A stretch of DNA of 64,000 bases from Desulfocicer sp963675955 (GCA_963675955.2 CAXXVR010000010.1:124001-188000), one strand, 5' to 3'. Shown: positions 17,739 to 26,799, numbered from the stretch's first letter. The notes: generated by a model from the sequence alone, not told the origin. Made by a program: numbers and translations.

Positions 17739-17797
17739 GATTTTATAGTGGTACGCCCGAACGGATTCGAACCGCTGACCCCCTGATTCGTAGTCAG
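17733..17797 (-). repeat. attR: att repeat within the intact tRNA-Arg
   Basis: 65-bp direct repeat of 13050-13114 with one mismatch. It covers the 3' half of the intact tRNA-Arg from the anticodon loop to just past CCA, the usual crossover region for tRNA-targeting integrases. Confidence 0.88.
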
Positions 17798-17825
17798 GTG
17801 CTCTATCCAGCTGAGCCACGGGCGC
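17749..17825 (-). tRNA. tRNA-Arg (anticodon ACG)
   Basis: A 77-nt cloverleaf with CCA encoded: acceptor GCGCCCG pairing with CGGGCGT, D-arm GGCTCAGCTGGATAGAGC, anticodon loop CTACGAA, T-arm GGTTCGAATCC. ACG is the anticodon whose first base is edited to inosine by TadA, encoded immediately to the right on the other strand. Its 3' half is the integration site of the element. Confidence 0.95.
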
Positions 17826-17941
17826 ACAAACCCCTCTTAGATATATTTCCGAGCGATAAATGTCAACACCTTTTTAAATTATTTTCAGCTTTGTTTAAAA
17901 TTAAATTGACCTTAAGCCGGATTAATGGATATAGATAGGCC

Positions 17942-18412
17942 ATGAATGACAGAGAATATATGAACCTGGCCCTGGCCGAGGCCGTTAAGGCCCGGCAACT
18001 GGACGAGGTACCAGTGGGAGCTGTGGTGGTGGATACCAGGGGAAATATTTTAGGGTATGGTCATAATCAAACCATCACCCTGTCGGACCCTTCGGCCCAT
18101 GCAGAAATGCTGGCCCTTAGAAACGCCGCAAAAAAAATGGCTAATTACCGATTATGCGGTGCCACCCTTTACACCACCATTGAGCCGTGTATCATGTGTA
18201 TGGGTGCAGTGATCCATGCCCGGCTTTCCCGGGTTGTTTTTGGTGCCCCTGACCCCAGATGGGGGGCCGCCGGTGCATTATATAATTTTGCTTCTGATGC
18301 CCGGCTCAACCACAACCTTGAAGTTGTATCCGGCATTTGTGAGGATGAAACCCGGAATATTATCAGAAGCTTTTTTAGAAATAAAAGGAGAAAACAGTGT
18401 CAAACATTGTAG
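17942..18412 (+). CDS. tadA: tRNA-specific adenosine deaminase TadA
   Basis: Converts A34 of tRNA-Arg(ACG) to inosine. 156 residues with the zinc deaminase motifs SAHAEMLAL (His ligand and catalytic Glu) and TIEPCIMCMGA (two Cys ligands). It starts 116 bp from the divergent tRNA-Arg(ACG) gene, its only usual substrate in bacteria. The final 16 bp overlap purA. Confidence 0.95.
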   Translation: MNDREYMNLALAEAVKARQLDEVPVGAVVVDTRGNILGYGHNQTITLSDPSAHAEMLALRNAAKKMANYRLCGATLYTTIEPCIMCMGAVIHARLSRVVFGAPDPRWGAAGALYNFASDARLNHNLEVVSGICEDETRNIIRSFFRNKRRKQCQTL

Positions 18413-19683
18413 TTGTCGGCACCCAGTGGGGTGATGAAGGCAAAGGGAAAATTGTTGATATTTTAAGTGGATCTTCCGATTATGTGGTGAGATTCCAGGG
18501 GGGAAATAATGCCGGTCACACCATGGTGGTGGATGGAAAAGAAATCATCAGCCATCTGGTGCCGTCGGGAATCCTCCAGAATAAAAAATGCTTTATCGGC
18601 AACGGCGTAGTGGTGGATCCGGGTGTATTGTTAAGTGAGATGGACTATCTCATGGACAATCAAGTGGATGTTTCCCCGGCCATGCTGAAGATAAGCAACA
18701 GGGCACACATGATCATGCCCTACCACAAAGAGATCGACAAAGCCCGGGAAATCAAAAAAGGAGTCAATAAAATTGGTACCACCGGCCGGGGCATCGGTCC
18801 GTGCTACGAAGACCGGGCCACCAGAAGGGGCATCCGGTTTGCAGATCTTCTTGACCCTGATTTCTTTGCCGACAAGGTCACAAGCATCATGGAAGAAAAA
18901 AACTTCTACCTTGAAAAATATTTTGATGCCCCTGTCCTTGATCCTGAAACGGTTATCAAGGAATATATGGCATTAAGGGATCGTCTGCTGCCCTATATTG
19001 CAGATGTATCCGTTATTTTAAACCAGGGCATGGATGAGGGAAAAACGGTCCTCTTTGAAGGTGCCCAGGGTACACATCTGGATGTGGAACATGGTACCTA
19101 CCCCTTTGTTACCTCCTCCAGTACCGTTTCCGGTAATGCCGCCTGCGGTTCAGGTGTAGGACCCTGCAGACTCAATGAAATCATCGGCATTGTAAAGGCT
19201 TATACCACCCGTGTGGGTGCTGGTCCCTTTCCCACCGAACTGTTTGATGACATTGGTAATGCCATTCAGAAGAAAGGGGCAGAATTCGGTGCCACCACCG
19301 GTAGAAAAAGACGCTGTGGATGGCTTGACATGGTAATTTTAAAAAATGCGGCACGCCTTAACAGTCTCACCGGACTTGTCATTACAAAGCTGGATGTCCT
19401 GGATGATCTAAAGGAAATTAAAATCTGCACCGGATACGAATATGACGGTGAGATCATAGAACATTTTCCAGCCGGCATCAAAGCCCTTGAAAACTGCACC
19501 CCCGTATATGAAACCCATCCCGGATGGCTAACGGATACCTCAAAGCTTACAAGCTTTGATCAATTACCTGAGAATGCAAAAAAATATCTTGCCAGGATTG
19601 AAGAATTGTCCGGGGTAAAAATCAAAATTTTGTCCGTAGGTCCCGGCAGAGAAGCCACTATGATACTGGATCATTTCTTTTAA
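18397..19683 (+). CDS. purA: Adenylosuccinate synthetase PurA
   Basis: Joins IMP and aspartate using GTP in AMP synthesis. 428 residues, normal length. P-loop-like GDEGKGK near residue 12, GNNAGHTMVV near 38, IGTTGRGIGP near 130, and the C-terminal TGRKRRCGWLD. GTG start at 18397 with AAAGGAG upstream, overlapping the tadA end by 16 bp, so the two are co-transcribed. Confidence 0.97.
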   Translation: MSNIVVVGTQWGDEGKGKIVDILSGSSDYVVRFQGGNNAGHTMVVDGKEIISHLVPSGILQNKKCFIGNGVVVDPGVLLSEMDYLMDNQVDVSPAMLKISNRAHMIMPYHKEIDKAREIKKGVNKIGTTGRGIGPCYEDRATRRGIRFADLLDPDFFADKVTSIMEEKNFYLEKYFDAPVLDPETVIKEYMALRDRLLPYIADVSVILNQGMDEGKTVLFEGAQGTHLDVEHGTYPFVTSSSTVSGNAACGSGVGPCRLNEIIGIVKAYTTRVGAGPFPTELFDDIGNAIQKKGAEFGATTGRKRRCGWLDMVILKNAARLNSLTGLVITKLDVLDDLKEIKICTGYEYDGEIIEHFPAGIKALENCTPVYETHPGWLTDTSKLTSFDQLPENAKKYLARIEELSGVKIKILSVGPGREATMILDHFF

Positions 19684-19864
19684 TAGATCAGGCTTCAATG
19701 CCCATGGGTTCACAGAAGATATCCGACTGCTTGGATTATCATCGGCAATCTTCTTTGCCGTTTGACAGGCAAGAGTCCTTCATTCTGAATTTTTTGCACT
19801 GTTTCACCGATTTTTAATTGACAATGCTTTAAAAACAAACTATTAATATTCGTCGTTTGGATGT

Positions 19865-19941
19865 CGGGATGTGGCTCAGTCTGGTAGAGCACAGCGTTCG
19901 GGACGCTGGGGTCGGAAGTTCGAATCTTCTCATCCCGACCA
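19865..19941 (+). tRNA. tRNA-Pro (anticodon CGG)
   Basis: 77 nt with encoded CCA. Acceptor CGGGATG / CATCCCG, starting with C as usual for tRNA-Pro, D-arm GGCTCAGTCTGGTAGAGC, anticodon loop TTCGGGA, T-arm AAGTTCGAATCTT. Confidence 0.95.
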
Positions 19942-20148
19942 CCGCCAAACAAGGCTTTCAGCGGTTTTGGAAGTTTGATAAAAAATAACATTTTGACTAA
20001 TTATTAGTCAAACGAAAATAGCCGGTTCTCATATTAAATGAGACCCGGCTTTTTGCTTTTCTGGGGTTCAAAGGAGGTAAAGGAGAGGATAAATATCCCC
20101 AAGGATGTAAAAAAACAATATCCAGGAGTAAATCCTGAATGCCTGGCC

Positions 20149-20673
20149 TTATTGAGAATTTACCCCAGTTTCTGCCCCGGTTTGCTCCACATCCATCTTT
20201 AAATCCGATAAACTAAAGACCCCGTGACCATCCCAGTTGACACTGATAACCAACTGCAGTTCACCACGTTTATTTAAAATTTCCAGGCAATGCTTATCCA
20301 TCTGCCACTGACGGATGTTTTTCCATAACTTTTCATGGGGATAAGTGTTGATTTTAAATCCATCTCTCTTACCACCACAGGCCAGGTACACATTGGCTCT
20401 GGCGGCACCGATGGTGGTACAAAGCTGCATGGTCATGCCCAATCGCGTTATTTCACTGCCAGGCTTCCTTTGAAGGGTGTATACAACCGGATGCCTTTCA
20501 TGGGGGATAAAACGCGCCGTCATGATATTTTTGCTGATCATCCATTCCTCTTTAACATATTGTCCATCCATGAAGTTGATGGGCACTTCCTGCCCCATTG
20601 CAGGTGCCCACAGGATTAAAACAAACAACGCCAGAGCATAAATAGTTTTAAACACTATCTTATCCTTCCACAC
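20149..20673 (-). CDS. Secreted hypothetical protein
   Basis: About 174 residues. An N-terminal hydrophobic segment (TIYALALFVLILWAPAMG) followed by Q is a probable signal peptide. The mature part has two Cys pairs (MQLCTTIG, YLACGG; HCLEI) and is otherwise unremarkable; no family was recognised. The start is uncertain: GTG at 20673 has GGAGGGGG 5 nt upstream; an ATG at 20688 sits inside that ribosome site. It stands alone between tRNA-Pro and mqnD. Confidence 0.65.
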   Translation of the reverse strand: MWKDKIVFKTIYALALFVLILWAPAMGQEVPINFMDGQYVKEEWMISKNIMTARFIPHERHPVVYTLQRKPGSEITRLGMTMQLCTTIGAARANVYLACGGKRDGFKINTYPHEKLWKNIRQWQMDKHCLEILNKRGELQLVISVNWDGHGVFSLSDLKMDVEQTGAETGVNSQ

Positions 20674-21053
20674 GGCATCCCCCTCCATGAAGATTCTTGC
20701 CTTAAGTTAAAATTTTAAAGCTCCCACTCGATGTTCAAGAGTTTATTGTCCAAAAAAAATGAGGGTTTGATCACAAAAGTTTTATTTTCTAATAACGGTC
20801 AAGAAATATAGGGTCGTAGACGTGGAGCCAAATGGTATTATACCGCCCCTCCCCCGACGGGCAATGAAAAAGTAGTTGCGGTTAACACCCAGTACCCAAA
20901 ACCCAGCACCTTCTTTTTCAATTCACAGGGCTTGACCCGTCAATGCCCTTGGGGATACAATTTCCTGAGCATAATATCCCTCATTTATCGGTTTAAAATT
21001 GCCGCCGGGGAATTGGCCCCATTATTTCACCTTTCAGATCTACGGAGATCACA
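20674..21053. other. Intergenic region with degenerate repeat pieces
   Basis: No gene seen. Contains AAGTTTTATTTTCTAATAA at 20778-20796 and a TATTATACCGCCCCTCCCCCGACGGGCAAT-type stretch near 20834-20863, both matching parts of repeat family A (full copies at 22029, 43634 and 47384), so this looks like a decayed copy. The ribosome site of mqnD (GGAG) is at the right end. Confidence 0.55.
20778..20863. repeat. Repeat family A, degenerate copy
   Basis: Holds the A/T-rich flank and one GC-rich end of the family A palindrome separated by unrelated sequence; the central GGAACCGGACAATTGAG segment is absent. Confidence 0.5.
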
Positions 21054-21902
21054 TTGAAACCCCTGAGTCTTGCCTATTCCAGTTGTCCCAATGATACTTA
21101 CATTTTCCACGCCATGGTTCACAGCATCATCGACACCACCCCTCTGAATTTTAAAACCACCATTGCCGATGTGGAGACCCTGAACCAGCAGGCAGTCACA
21201 AGCACCTATGACATCACCAAACTGTCCTTTGCCGCCATGGGCAGTCTGGGGGACAGATATCGCCTGTTAAGAAGCGGGGCGGCCTTGGGCCGGGGCTGTG
21301 GTCCCCTTGTGATCACCCTGCCCGGTCAAACATTTTCATCCCCTGATAACATCCGGGTGGCCGTTCCCGGACTTGGTACCACTGCCTGTCTTTTGTTTAA
21401 ATTTTACCTTGAAGACCGGTTCCCCGGCGTGACAACGGATCTGATTCCCATGCCCTTTGAAGCGGTCATGCCAGCGGTGAAAAAGGGCCTGGCCCATGCG
21501 GGGGTCATCATCCACGAAGGCCGGTTTGTCTATGAACACATGGGATTTGAACTGATCCAGGATCTGGGACAGTGGTGGGAAGATCATACAGGACTGCCCA
21601 TTCCACTGGGGTGTATTGCCGTGAAAAAAGAAATACCCCGGGAAACAGCCATGCAGGTGGAAACGCTGATTCGCCAGAGTATTGCCCATGCCAGAAACTT
21701 CCCGGAAGCAGGAGTCGCTTACATTCGACACCATGCCCAGGAACTAAAAGACACGGTGATACAAGAGCACATCGGACTCTATGTGAATAATTTTTCCATG
21801 AACCTTGGTTCAGAAGGAGAAAAAGCCGTGCTCACTTTTTTTGAAAAGGCCCGTCAGGCCGGTATCCTGCCCCCGGGACCCCCATCCTGGTTTGCGGACT
21901 AA
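21054..21902 (+). CDS. mqnD: 1,4-dihydroxy-6-naphthoate synthase MqnD
   Basis: Converts cyclic dehypoxanthine futalosine to 1,4-dihydroxy-6-naphthoate in the futalosine menaquinone route. 282 residues; the start LSLAYSSCPNDTYIFHAM is the family signature, followed by DVETLNQQA, DITKLSFAA and GRGCGPL. TTG start codon at 21054 with GGAG 6 nt upstream. Convergent with the mqnE-mqnC-mqnA operon across a 290-bp repeat-bearing gap. Confidence 0.93.
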   Translation: MKPLSLAYSSCPNDTYIFHAMVHSIIDTTPLNFKTTIADVETLNQQAVTSTYDITKLSFAAMGSLGDRYRLLRSGAALGRGCGPLVITLPGQTFSSPDNIRVAVPGLGTTACLLFKFYLEDRFPGVTTDLIPMPFEAVMPAVKKGLAHAGVIIHEGRFVYEHMGFELIQDLGQWWEDHTGLPIPLGCIAVKKEIPRETAMQVETLIRQSIAHARNFPEAGVAYIRHHAQELKDTVIQEHIGLYVNNFSMNLGSEGEKAVLTFFEKARQAGILPPGPPSWFAD

Positions 21903-22028
21903 GCCAGGAATCACAACCTTTGGACTTGATAGGCGTGGTCACAACATGGATCATTTGGGGGAGAGGTCAGGCTTGTACTCAAAAGCCCCGATCGCTTAAC
22001 ACTAAATTTTTTTGGCCTTGAAGCGTTC

Positions 22029-22160
22029 TTTTTATTAAAAAATAAAACTTTCGGGTCACCTCAGCAGAGCCCCCCCGATGGGCAATAGGAACCGGACAAT
22101 TGAGCTGTCTACAGTTCCGGTCCGGGCCCATTGCCCGTCGGGGGGGGGGCGGTATAATGC
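22029..22160 (+). repeat. Repeat family A, full copy 1
   Basis: Long palindrome: CCCCCCGATGGGCAAT pairs with ATTGCCCGTCGGGGGG. The middle carries GGAACCGGACAATTGAGC and ACAGTTCCGGTCC. The left flank reads ATTAAAAAATAAAACTTTCG, also found beside copy 3 in the opposite orientation, so the unit is about 130 bp. Lies between convergent mqnD and mqnA. Confidence 0.8.
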
Positions 22161-22191
22161 CATTTTCATTGTGTCCATCAGGACATGACCG

Positions 22192-23022
22192 TTATTTAAA
22201 AAATTGCACATCCACCTTTTCCGGAAAAATACCATGGAGATAAAGGGAATCAAAGAAATGGGTCAACCCTTGAATTTTAGGCCCATCCAGATCACAGATC
22301 AACCCTTTGAAATAACGTTCAACATAGGCCTCATCAAGGCTTAATTTCCGGGCACCGTTTTTTATCACCTGTTTAATATTTTCATAACCCATGGCCCTTG
22401 ACCGATAAAAAAGCTCAAGGGCTGCCCCCACGGCCTCTGTATGCTTTCCCGCATAGGTTCTGTCCACCACCCACAGGGCATACACAAAGGGTAATCCGGT
22501 TGCCCTATGCCATTCTCTTCCAAGATCAAAGCGATATTTAAACCGGGATTCCCAGGGCTGGGTCATGGCAGCATCCCCGATGATAAGAGCCGCATCAACA
22601 TTTCCGGGCACATCCCCAACGGACTTCAACCGTCCGGTGGTGTACACCGGCACCAGATGACGCTGGGCCATGATCAGTTTCACAAGACACACCGAGGTTG
22701 CGGACTCCCGCGTAAGAAGGATGTTTCGACCATGGAGTTCATCCAGATCATAATCGCTCATTAAAACAACGCTCATAACCTCACCATGGGAGGATATGGA
22801 AAGATCCGGAAGGACCAGCAGATCTTTGTGATGCATCCCATAAAAAGCCGATGACACCGGACTCATGGCAATTTTTTTTTCCTGTATCATGCCATTTAAT
22901 ATGGCAGGGGGGTTGGGCACCATATTTATCCACCGGGGCAGTAATCCATGGTCCAGTCCATAATACACGGGTGATGCATTTATATAGTCTATCTTACCCA
23001 TTAAAAGAGGGGGTGTTATCAT
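22192..23022 (-). CDS. mqnA: Chorismate dehydratase MqnA
   Basis: First step of the futalosine menaquinone pathway (chorismate to 3-enolpyruvylbenzoate). About 276 residues with the periplasmic-binding-protein-like fold of the family: GKIDYINASPVYYGL, AMSPVSSAFYG, and VLLMSDYDLDEL. The ATG at 23022 has AGGA upstream; a TTG at 23055 opens a longer frame without a ribosome site. Last gene of mqnE-mqnC-mqnA. Confidence 0.92.
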   Translation of the reverse strand: MITPPLLMGKIDYINASPVYYGLDHGLLPRWINMVPNPPAILNGMIQEKKIAMSPVSSAFYGMHHKDLLVLPDLSISSHGEVMSVVLMSDYDLDELHGRNILLTRESATSVCLVKLIMAQRHLVPVYTTGRLKSVGDVPGNVDAALIIGDAAMTQPWESRFKYRFDLGREWHRATGLPFVYALWVVDRTYAGKHTEAVGAALELFYRSRAMGYENIKQVIKNGARKLSLDEAYVERYFKGLICDLDGPKIQGLTHFFDSLYLHGIFPEKVDVQFFK

Positions 23023-23073
23023 TATATCAGAGTTTCCTGTGCGTGTGCCTGTCAATATGTCAACAAAAAGGAC

Positions 23074-24132
23074 TCATAACAGATTATAGTAACAGTCCCG
23101 CTGACGGGGGGTAAACCCGGCGGTTTCAATTAGACGACGCAATTCTTTTTCCGGCAGCATGAAATCCACCCCGGCCGATGCCACCACGTTTTCTTCTATC
23201 ATGGTGCTTCCCAGGTCATTGGCCCCGTAAAACAGGGCGGTCTGGGCTATTTTTTCTCCCTGGGTGACCCAGGATGCCTGGATATTGTCAATGTTATCCA
23301 GAAAGATCCGGCTTAAAGCAAGCACCCGCAAATAGATGGCCGCCCCGGTTCCCGGGTGATGGATGCGGGTATTACCCGGTTGAAACGTCCAGGGAATAAA
23401 GGCGGTGAAGCCACCCGTGCGATCCTGGAGCTGGCGGATTTTATCCATGTGCTCAAAAATATGCCGGGTAGTTTCCGCATGGCCGAACATCATGGTGGCA
23501 CTGGATTTCATGCCCAGGTTGTGGGCGGTTTCCATGACTTGAAGCCAGGGACCGGACATGCATTTATTAGGGGACACCTTAAGGCGAACATCATCACAGA
23601 GAATTTCCGCACCGCCTCCGGGTATGGAATCAAGCCCTGCCTCCCGGAATCGGGATACCACCGATGCAATGTCCATCTCTGATTTTTTGGCAATATAGGC
23701 AATTTCCGGCGGAGAAAACCCATGAATGTGGATTTTAAAATTGGCCTTTATATCCTTTAATAAATCAATATAGTAATCCATTTCAAGACCAGGATTCATA
23801 CCCCCCTGGAGAAGAATCTGGGTACCTCCGAGATCCAGGGTTTCCTGTATTTTTTCATGGAGGCTTTCCCGGGAAATAACATAGCCTTCACCACTTTCCG
23901 GGGTCTTGTAAAATGCGCAGAACTTGCAGCCGGACATGCAGATATTGGTGTAATTGATATTTCTGTCCACCACAAAGGTGATCATTGGATCCGGATGCCG
24001 TTCAAAGCGTTTGTATTCCGCCATAGCCCCAAGGGTTAAAAGATCTGCATCGTTAAAAAGGGAAAGTCCCTCGTCAATGGTGATTCGAACATTCTGATAA
24101 ACCTTGTCAATGATTGATTCGATTGCTTTCAT
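23074..24132 (-). CDS. mqnC: Cyclic dehypoxanthinyl futalosine synthase MqnC (radical SAM)
   Basis: 352 residues. The radical SAM cluster motif CMSGCKFCAF lies in RNINYTNICMSG. GGTQILLQGGMNPGLEMDYY and DSIPGGGAEIL are typical of the MqnC/MqnE/CofH group. GGAG lies 6 nt before the ATG at 24132, one base after the mqnE stop. An open frame extends to 24234 but would overlap mqnE by 100 bp and lacks a ribosome site. Similarity to MqnE next door reflects an old duplication. Confidence 0.93.
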   Translation of the reverse strand: MKAIESIIDKVYQNVRITIDEGLSLFNDADLLTLGAMAEYKRFERHPDPMITFVVDRNINYTNICMSGCKFCAFYKTPESGEGYVISRESLHEKIQETLDLGGTQILLQGGMNPGLEMDYYIDLLKDIKANFKIHIHGFSPPEIAYIAKKSEMDIASVVSRFREAGLDSIPGGGAEILCDDVRLKVSPNKCMSGPWLQVMETAHNLGMKSSATMMFGHAETTRHIFEHMDKIRQLQDRTGGFTAFIPWTFQPGNTRIHHPGTGAAIYLRVLALSRIFLDNIDNIQASWVTQGEKIAQTALFYGANDLGSTMIEENVVASAGVDFMLPEKELRRLIETAGFTPRQRDCYYNLL

Positions 24133-24133
24133 G

Positions 24134-25270
24134 TTACGCTCCATGCCCCATTGTCCCGTTTTCCGCAACGGACACCCCGTCCCGGCGAAGGGCATTGTAA
24201 AAAGTATCCCGTTCCACAGGGACAAAACCGGCATCCCGGATCATCCGCTCCATGTCGTCCCGGGTCAGGCCTTTGGCAGAGGTGGCTCCGGCTTCGTGGG
24301 TGATGCGCTCCTCAATGATGGTGCCGTCCAGATCATCCGCACCATAGTTAAGGGCCACCTGGGCAAGTTTTTCACCGATCATCACCCAATAGGCTTTAAT
24401 GTGATCAAAATTGTCCAGAAGCAGACGTGCAATGGCAATATTTTTAAGATCATCCACGGCGGTGGTGGCAGGCAGATGGGATAAACCCGTATTTTGGGAA
24501 TGAAATGCCAGGGGGATAAAGGCAGAAAAGCCCCCGGTTCGGTCCTGGAGTTCCCGCAGGGCAATCAAATGGTCCACCCGCTCTTCCAGGGTTTCAATAT
24601 GCCCGTAGAGCATGGTGGCATTGGTGGGAATCCCTGCCCGGTGTACGGCCTCCATGATTTCCAGCCAGCGGTGACCCGGCACTTTTTTGGGAAAAAGCCT
24701 TTTTCTCACCCGCTCACTCATAACTTCGGCCCCGCCACCTGGCATCATGTCAAGGCCAGCTTTTTTAAGTTCACCAATGGTGTCTTCCACGCTGAGCCCG
24801 GACAGATTGGAAAGATAATCAATCTCCACAGATGTAAATGCCTTAATTTTTGCCGTGGGCCGGATGCGCTTTACCGTTTTAAGCAGATCGGTGAAATAAT
24901 CAAAACCCAGGGAAGGGTGAAGCCCCCCCACGATGTGCAACTCGTTGACGGGTTCATCCATGCGGGCCATGAGCCTTTTTTCAATCTCATCCATTTGCCA
25001 CAGATAGGCTCCGTCATCACCTTTGTCCACGGCATAGGCACAGAAAAGACATCGATTTTTACAGATATTGGTATAATTTAAATGCTGGTTATACACATAG
25101 AAGGCATCGTTACCATGCCGTTGACGTCGAACATGGTCGGCCATGCGCCCCACTCCATTTAAATCCTGGGTCTTATACAGCAAAAGGCCATCCTCCCGGG
25201 ACAACCGAATGCCTTTTTTAACCTTATTATAGATATCTTTTAATGCATCATCTCGAAATAATCGATTCAC
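24134..25270 (-). CDS. mqnE: Aminofutalosine synthase MqnE (radical SAM)
   Basis: 378 residues. Radical SAM motif CKNRCLFCAY after QHLNYTNI; ELHIVGGLHPSLGFDYF and DMMPGGGAEVMSERVR follow the MqnE pattern. Adds 3-enolpyruvylbenzoate to adenosine in menaquinone synthesis. First gene of the operon mqnE-mqnC-mqnA. No mqnB/futalosine hydrolase is in the window. Confidence 0.93.
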   Translation of the reverse strand: MNRLFRDDALKDIYNKVKKGIRLSREDGLLLYKTQDLNGVGRMADHVRRQRHGNDAFYVYNQHLNYTNICKNRCLFCAYAVDKGDDGAYLWQMDEIEKRLMARMDEPVNELHIVGGLHPSLGFDYFTDLLKTVKRIRPTAKIKAFTSVEIDYLSNLSGLSVEDTIGELKKAGLDMMPGGGAEVMSERVRKRLFPKKVPGHRWLEIMEAVHRAGIPTNATMLYGHIETLEERVDHLIALRELQDRTGGFSAFIPLAFHSQNTGLSHLPATTAVDDLKNIAIARLLLDNFDHIKAYWVMIGEKLAQVALNYGADDLDGTIIEERITHEAGATSAKGLTRDDMERMIRDAGFVPVERDTFYNALRRDGVSVAENGTMGHGA

Positions 25271-25677
25271 ATCATACCTTCTTTTTTTAAGTCAGAACTT
25301 TTTGTTATTACTAGATATTTAATTCTTTTAACCGGTTTTGCAAGGACAGATTCAAGTTTATTACGATTGGTACATCTTATTGACTGACTCTAAACTGGGC
25401 TTGATCACAACATGGGCCAGCCGTCATCCCTGGCGGGTTAACTGGGACTCAAAAAGAGGGGCATGTTTTGATCAAGACTCAATTTTTTGATAAAAAGCAT
25501 GGAACCTGTACTGTAAAAACAAAGGTTCTCATAAAACAAACCTGATCCAGGTTTCTCCACCTACGTCCGAAAGTTGAGTATAATAAATAAAAAAATTTGT
25601 CACCATGAAAAAAAGAAATAATTGTTCAGAAGACAATTGGGATGATATAAGGAATTTTCAAAAAAAGGAGAGAAAAC
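25271..25677. other. Intergenic region with inverted repeats upstream of the M24 peptidase
   Basis: No gene. CTTGATCACAACATG at about 25404 pairs with CATGTTTTGATCAAG at 25472-25486. Next, 25489-25590 resembles 28124-28220 (shared ATAAAAAGCATG, ATAAAACAA, and CCGAAAGTTGAGT against CCGAAAATTGAGT), which also sits just upstream of a gene. AAGGAG near 25667 is the ribosome site of the peptidase. Confidence 0.5.
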
Positions 25678-26799
25678 GTGAAACCTCATATTGAACAAAG
25701 ACTCAATGGACTTAGAAATGACCTGACTGCAACCCAGGCAGATACCCTTATTATTTTTTCCGATGAAAACCGCCAATACCTGAGTGGATTCACCGGTGTG
25801 GATGGCGGCTATGACGAATCGGCCGGGGTATTGATCATTACCCAGGAGAATCTCCTGCTGGCAACGGATTCAAGATTTGAAACCCAGGCAGCCCAGGAAG
25901 CCGAAGGCTATGAAATCTATTGCTACAAAAAAGGTCTGGCCGCTGAGCTGCCGGCGTTGCTTGAGAGACTTGGGAGCAAAAGCGTCGGAGTGGAATCCGC
26001 CCGACTGACCCATGCTCTTTATGATAAAATAGTAAAAGAAATCCAACAGGCAGGCCTTGAATGCCAAGTTAAATCCCAGGATAACATATTAAAAAAATTG
26101 CGGATTCGGAAAGATGACGATGAGATCAGAATAATGAAAAAGGCCCTGGCCATTGCTGAAACATCTTTTCTTGAGCTCAGAACCATGATTCACCCGGGAA
26201 TGACAGAAAAAAAAGCGGCCTGGCTTCTTGAAAAATTCATGCGTCAAAACGGAGCGGATGCATTATCATTTCCTGTGATTGCAGCATCAGGTAAAAACAG
26301 TGCGCTTCCCCATGCCATTCCCGGGGATCGGGCCTTTCTGGAAGGAGAACCCCTTCTTTTCGATTTTGGTGCCAGATGGGGAGGCTATTGCAGCGATACC
26401 ACCCGAACCCTTGTCATTGGAACGCCGGACGACACCTTTAAGGAAGCCTATTCGGTATTAAATAAGGCCCAGCAGATGGCTGTGGATGCCATTGTCCCCG
26501 GCATGAAATGCAGTGACATCGACAAAATTGCAAGGGATCACATCAACCAGTCCCGCTTTAAAGACACCTTCGGACATGGCCTGGGCCACGGCGTTGGCCT
26601 TGCCATCCATGAAGCACCCCGCCTTTCTTCCATGGATGACTCCATGCTTGAACCCGGTATGGTGGTCACCGTAGAGCCAGGTATTTATTTGCCCCAATGG
26701 GGAGGTATTCGACTTGAGAACATGATTCTTGTCACAGAAAATGGCTCTGAGGTATTGAATACCATGGGGTATGACAACTATATCATTGGTCCACAATAA
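25678..26799 (+). CDS. M24 family Xaa-Pro aminopeptidase
   Basis: 373 residues. An N-terminal creatinase-like domain (YLSGFTGVDGGYDESAG) precedes the pita-bread catalytic domain with dimetal ligands: LLFDFGARWGGYCSDTTRT (two Asp), GHGLGHGVGLAIHE (His), VTVEPGIYLP (Glu) and GGIRLENM (Glu). Releases N-terminal residues before proline. GTG start at 25678 with AAGGAG 7 nt upstream. The gene stands alone. Confidence 0.92.
   Translation: MKPHIEQRLNGLRNDLTATQADTLIIFSDENRQYLSGFTGVDGGYDESAGVLIITQENLLLATDSRFETQAAQEAEGYEIYCYKKGLAAELPALLERLGSKSVGVESARLTHALYDKIVKEIQQAGLECQVKSQDNILKKLRIRKDDDEIRIMKKALAIAETSFLELRTMIHPGMTEKKAAWLLEKFMRQNGADALSFPVIAASGKNSALPHAIPGDRAFLEGEPLLFDFGARWGGYCSDTTRTLVIGTPDDTFKEAYSVLNKAQQMAVDAIVPGMKCSDIDKIARDHINQSRFKDTFGHGLGHGVGLAIHEAPRLSSMDDSMLEPGMVVTVEPGIYLPQWGGIRLENMILVTENGSEVLNTMGYDNYIIGPQ

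Larger units (their letters stand above)
13050..17797. mobile_element. Small integrative element inserted in tRNA-Arg(ACG)
   Basis: Bounded by direct repeats at 13050-13114 and 17733-17797 (65 bp, one mismatch; unit length 4683 bp). The right repeat is the 3' half of an intact tRNA-Arg and the left repeat a displaced 3' fragment. Inside are a tyrosine integrase reading rightward, a run of overlapping phage-like replication genes, two short unknown genes, then about 0.9 kb without a clear gene. No capsid, terminase, conjugation or obvious cargo gene is visible, so it resembles a minimal phage satellite or cryptic integrative plasmid. Lists of 23-bp direct repeats near both ends look like integrase arm sites. 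Confidence 0.88.

Noticed and set aside
19942..19990. Terminator after tRNA-Pro
   Set aside because: The left arm AAGGCTTTCAGCGG matches the tRNA-Gln terminator but no complementary right arm follows, so no hairpin is called.
24133..24234. N-terminal extension of mqnC overlapping mqnE by 100 bp
   Set aside because: No ribosome site; the shorter form has GGAG at the right distance and the normal family length.
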